Assembly (NCBI RefSeq): GCF_001421415.1
Contig: NZ_LMKH01000035.1
Coordinates: 476,958 to 540,957, forward strand
Direction of reading: 5' to 3'
Source: Sphingomonas sp. Leaf208
GTDB taxonomy: Bacteria > Pseudomonadota > Alphaproteobacteria > Sphingomonadales > Sphingomonadaceae
DNA length: 64,000 nucleotides
Shown: positions 62,983 to 64,000 of the stretch, one piece after another
How the letters are laid out: every line of letters begins with the position of its first letter
How positions within the stretch are numbered: the stretch's first letter is position 1
The notes under the pieces: generated by a model
Database searches by the model: none
Seen by the model: only the letters and a program-made list of their open reading frames with translations
What the model was told of the DNA's origin: nothing
Program-made: the position numbers and the translations under genes

Positions 62983-63468
62983 TTACGCGGCGGAGCGTTC
63001 CGCCTGCTTGTCTTCGAGACGATCGCCGCTGCGATCATTGGCTGCGGCGCCGGTGATCTCGATCCGGCGCGGCTTCATCGCCTCGGGAATTTCGCGTTTC
63101 AGCGCGATGCGCAGCAGGCCGTTGTCGAAGCTCGCATTCTGGACCTGCACGAAGTCGGCAAGCTGGAAGCGGCGCTCGAACGCACGGGTCGCGATCCCGC
63201 GGTGGACGAAGCGGCCATCGTCGCGTTCGTCGGGCTTGCGCCCGCTGACCGTCAACTGGTTGTTCTGCGCGACGATCTCGATGTCGTCGGGGCGAAACCC
63301 GGCGACGGCGAGCGTGATCTGATAGCTGTCCTCGCTCTCGCGTTCGATATCGAACGGCGGGTAGCCATCGACCGTATCGGTCCGCGCGGTCGCTTCCAGC
63401 AAGTCGAACAGCCGGTCGAAACCAACCGTGGAACGACGGTAAGGCGTAAAGTCGAAGTTCGTCCTCAT
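62983..63468 (-). CDS. Small heat-shock protein Hsp20 (IbpA-like)
   Basis: ATP-independent chaperone that holds unfolding proteins, 161 residues. It has MRTNFDFTPYRRSTVGFDRL (the IbpA-type N terminus), the alpha-crystallin domain (YPPFDIERESEDSYQITLAV to LLRIALKREIPE) and the C-terminal I-x-I motif RRIEITG. ATG 63468 is 8 nt after AGGAGG. Its leader folds as a ROSE-type thermometer and has a RpoH-like promoter. Confidence 0.95.
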   Translation of the reverse strand: MRTNFDFTPYRRSTVGFDRLFDLLEATARTDTVDGYPPFDIERESEDSYQITLAVAGFRPDDIEIVAQNNQLTVSGRKPDERDDGRFVHRGIATRAFERRFQLADFVQVQNASFDNGLLRIALKREIPEAMKPRRIEITGAAANDRSGDRLEDKQAERSAA

Positions 63469-63559
63469 ATCCAAATCCTCCTCATGAGCAATCTGAGCAC
63501 GAGGAGCACCGGTAAAGCCGGTGCCCTCAGTCGCCGGACCGATCGACGCGTCCGGCGAC
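63469..63559 (-). promoter_or_regulatory. ROSE-like RNA thermometer in the hsp20 leader
   Basis: Three hairpins on the minus strand. The first is a perfect 10-bp stem (63530-63539 with 63550-63559). The second is a 7-bp stem (63506-63512 with 63518-63524). The third is a 9-bp stem with one G-U pair (63478-63486 with 63498-63506), and it hides most of the Shine-Dalgarno AGGAGG (63477-63482). ROSE elements of alphaproteobacterial hsp20 genes have this layout and open on heating. Folding has not been calculated. Confidence 0.65.
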
Positions 63560-63563
63560 CGGG

Positions 63564-63592
63564 AAAATAATTTCGCGTGCCAAGGCGTCAAG
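63564..63592 (-). promoter_or_regulatory. hsp20 promoter
   Basis: CTTGAC (63587-63592) and TATTTT (63564-63569) are 17 nt apart on the minus strand. CTTG at -35 is common to RpoH-dependent promoters of alphaproteobacteria. Expected start of transcription is about 63557, giving a leader of about 90 nt that carries the hairpins. Confidence 0.6.
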
Positions 63593-63639
63593 ATTTCCGA
63601 ACGAAATTTTTTGTACCGGTCGCGAGCGGCGGCGATCCG

Positions 63640-64000
63640 CTACTTGATGCGCTTCCACGACTGCGTCTTGCAGCCGAACCCCGCGAACATGCAGCCTTCG
63701 CCGACCAACGTGCGGGCGTCGATCTGCGTGATCGTGCCGGACACGGTCTGGCCGACATCGGGAATGAAGACCTCGCCGCTCCATCGCCCAGGCTCGTCCT
63801 CGACGAAATCGCGGAACAGTTCCTCGCCGACGAGTTGGTCGACGCCGCCGCGCTGCGCGTCCTCGATCGCAGTGCGGCTCGCCCACACGACCCTCCCGCA
63901 GATCGCATCGCGACAGCGCTTGAAGGTCACGTGGACGGTGTTGTGCGGGTTGGCCCAGATCCCGGCGGGCGGCGGGGTTCGTGCCGCGACGGGCGCGGCG
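63640..64000 (-). CDS. DUF2147 family protein, 5' end outside the window
   Basis: The last 119 codons or so of a protein that continues past the window end. Readable parts are GIWANPHNTVHVTFKRC, DAICGRVVWASRTAIEDAQRGG, WSGEVFIPDVGQTVSG and GEGCMFAGFGCKTQSWKRIK. The pattern G-x-W-x-N...C-x-x-x-x-C-G-x-V-V is the DUF2147 signature of small exported proteins, so a signal peptide is expected outside. Five cysteines suggest disulfides. An internal GTG at 63930 is not the start. Confidence 0.8.
   Translation of the reverse strand, partial: AAPVAARTPPPAGIWANPHNTVHVTFKRCRDAICGRVVWASRTAIEDAQRGGVDQLVGEELFRDFVEDEPGRWSGEVFIPDVGQTVSGTITQIDARTLVGEGCMFAGFGCKTQSWKRIK

Overview
The window is GC-rich and densely packed, with short gaps, many ATGA/GTGA/TGATG start-stop overlaps and no tRNA, rRNA, insertion sequence, prophage or CRISPR that I can see. 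Gene content (TonB receptor, Suf cluster, Hsp20 with a thermometer-like leader, PiT with a DUF47 partner, DUF2794, a CysN-CysC fusion, an HWE-family kinase) and the many paired palindromes typical of sphingomonads point to a chromosomal segment of Sphingomonas or a close relative (Alphaproteobacteria, Sphingomonadaceae). The genus call is inference from content, not from a search.

Layout. 0-5 kb: end of a suf iron-sulfur operon (sufS with an apparent frameshift at its 5' end, a SufT-like protein, a SufA/IscA-type carrier), then an amino-acid permease overlapping 5'-methylthioadenosine phosphorylase. 4.8-8 kb: repeat elements, a candidate small RNA with two C-rich hairpin loops, and aconitase. 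8-13 kb: two small proteins and a large trypsin-like autotransporter behind a promoter that carries an inverted repeat. 12.8-17.7 kb: a MarR-controlled EmrAB-TolC-type pump. 17.8-20 kb: small orphan proteins and a lactonase-type beta-propeller. 20-27.5 kb: a complete RND pump (outer-membrane factor, RND transporter, fusion protein, small orphan protein) with a TetR repressor and three matching operators. 27.5-32 kb: UDP-glucose dehydrogenase, a phasin-like protein, and phosphate transport with a DUF47 partner joined in frame to a Nudix domain. 32-35 kb: LplT-like transporter, pgsA, moaD, moaE. 35-37 kb: two secreted fasciclin proteins. 37-39 kb: oxyR divergent from ahpC-ahpD. 39-41 kb: a TauE/SafE permease, cysE and DUF2794. 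41-48 kb: a TonB receptor, divergent pncB and pncA (NAD salvage), and a GH130 enzyme. 48-53 kb: an EF-hand lipoprotein, a two-component system, and a LysR regulator divergent from a PdxI-like reductase. 53-57 kb: sulfate activation (cysD, cysNC, cysQ). 57-61 kb: a CitE-like lyase, a CaiB/AMACR-like enzyme and a flavoprotein reductase. 61-64 kb: an HWE histidine kinase, two small membrane or stress proteins, hsp20, and a DUF2147 protein cut by the window end.

Two features run through the whole window. First, eighteen short paired-palindrome elements in six families (REPIN-like) occupy the intergenic gaps; two of them appear to supply the Shine-Dalgarno sequence of the next gene (sufA and ahpD). 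Second, regulation is unusually legible: operators or promoters can be read for the TetR, MarR, OxyR and LysR regulators, for the autotransporter and for hsp20. Stress handling dominates the biology: two tripartite efflux pumps, peroxide defence, heat shock, iron-sulfur assembly and sulfur assimilation. I found no gene cluster that is clearly an undescribed system; the best candidates for something new are the C-rich-loop RNA, the repeat-borne ribosome-binding sites and the in-frame Nudix-DUF47 junction.
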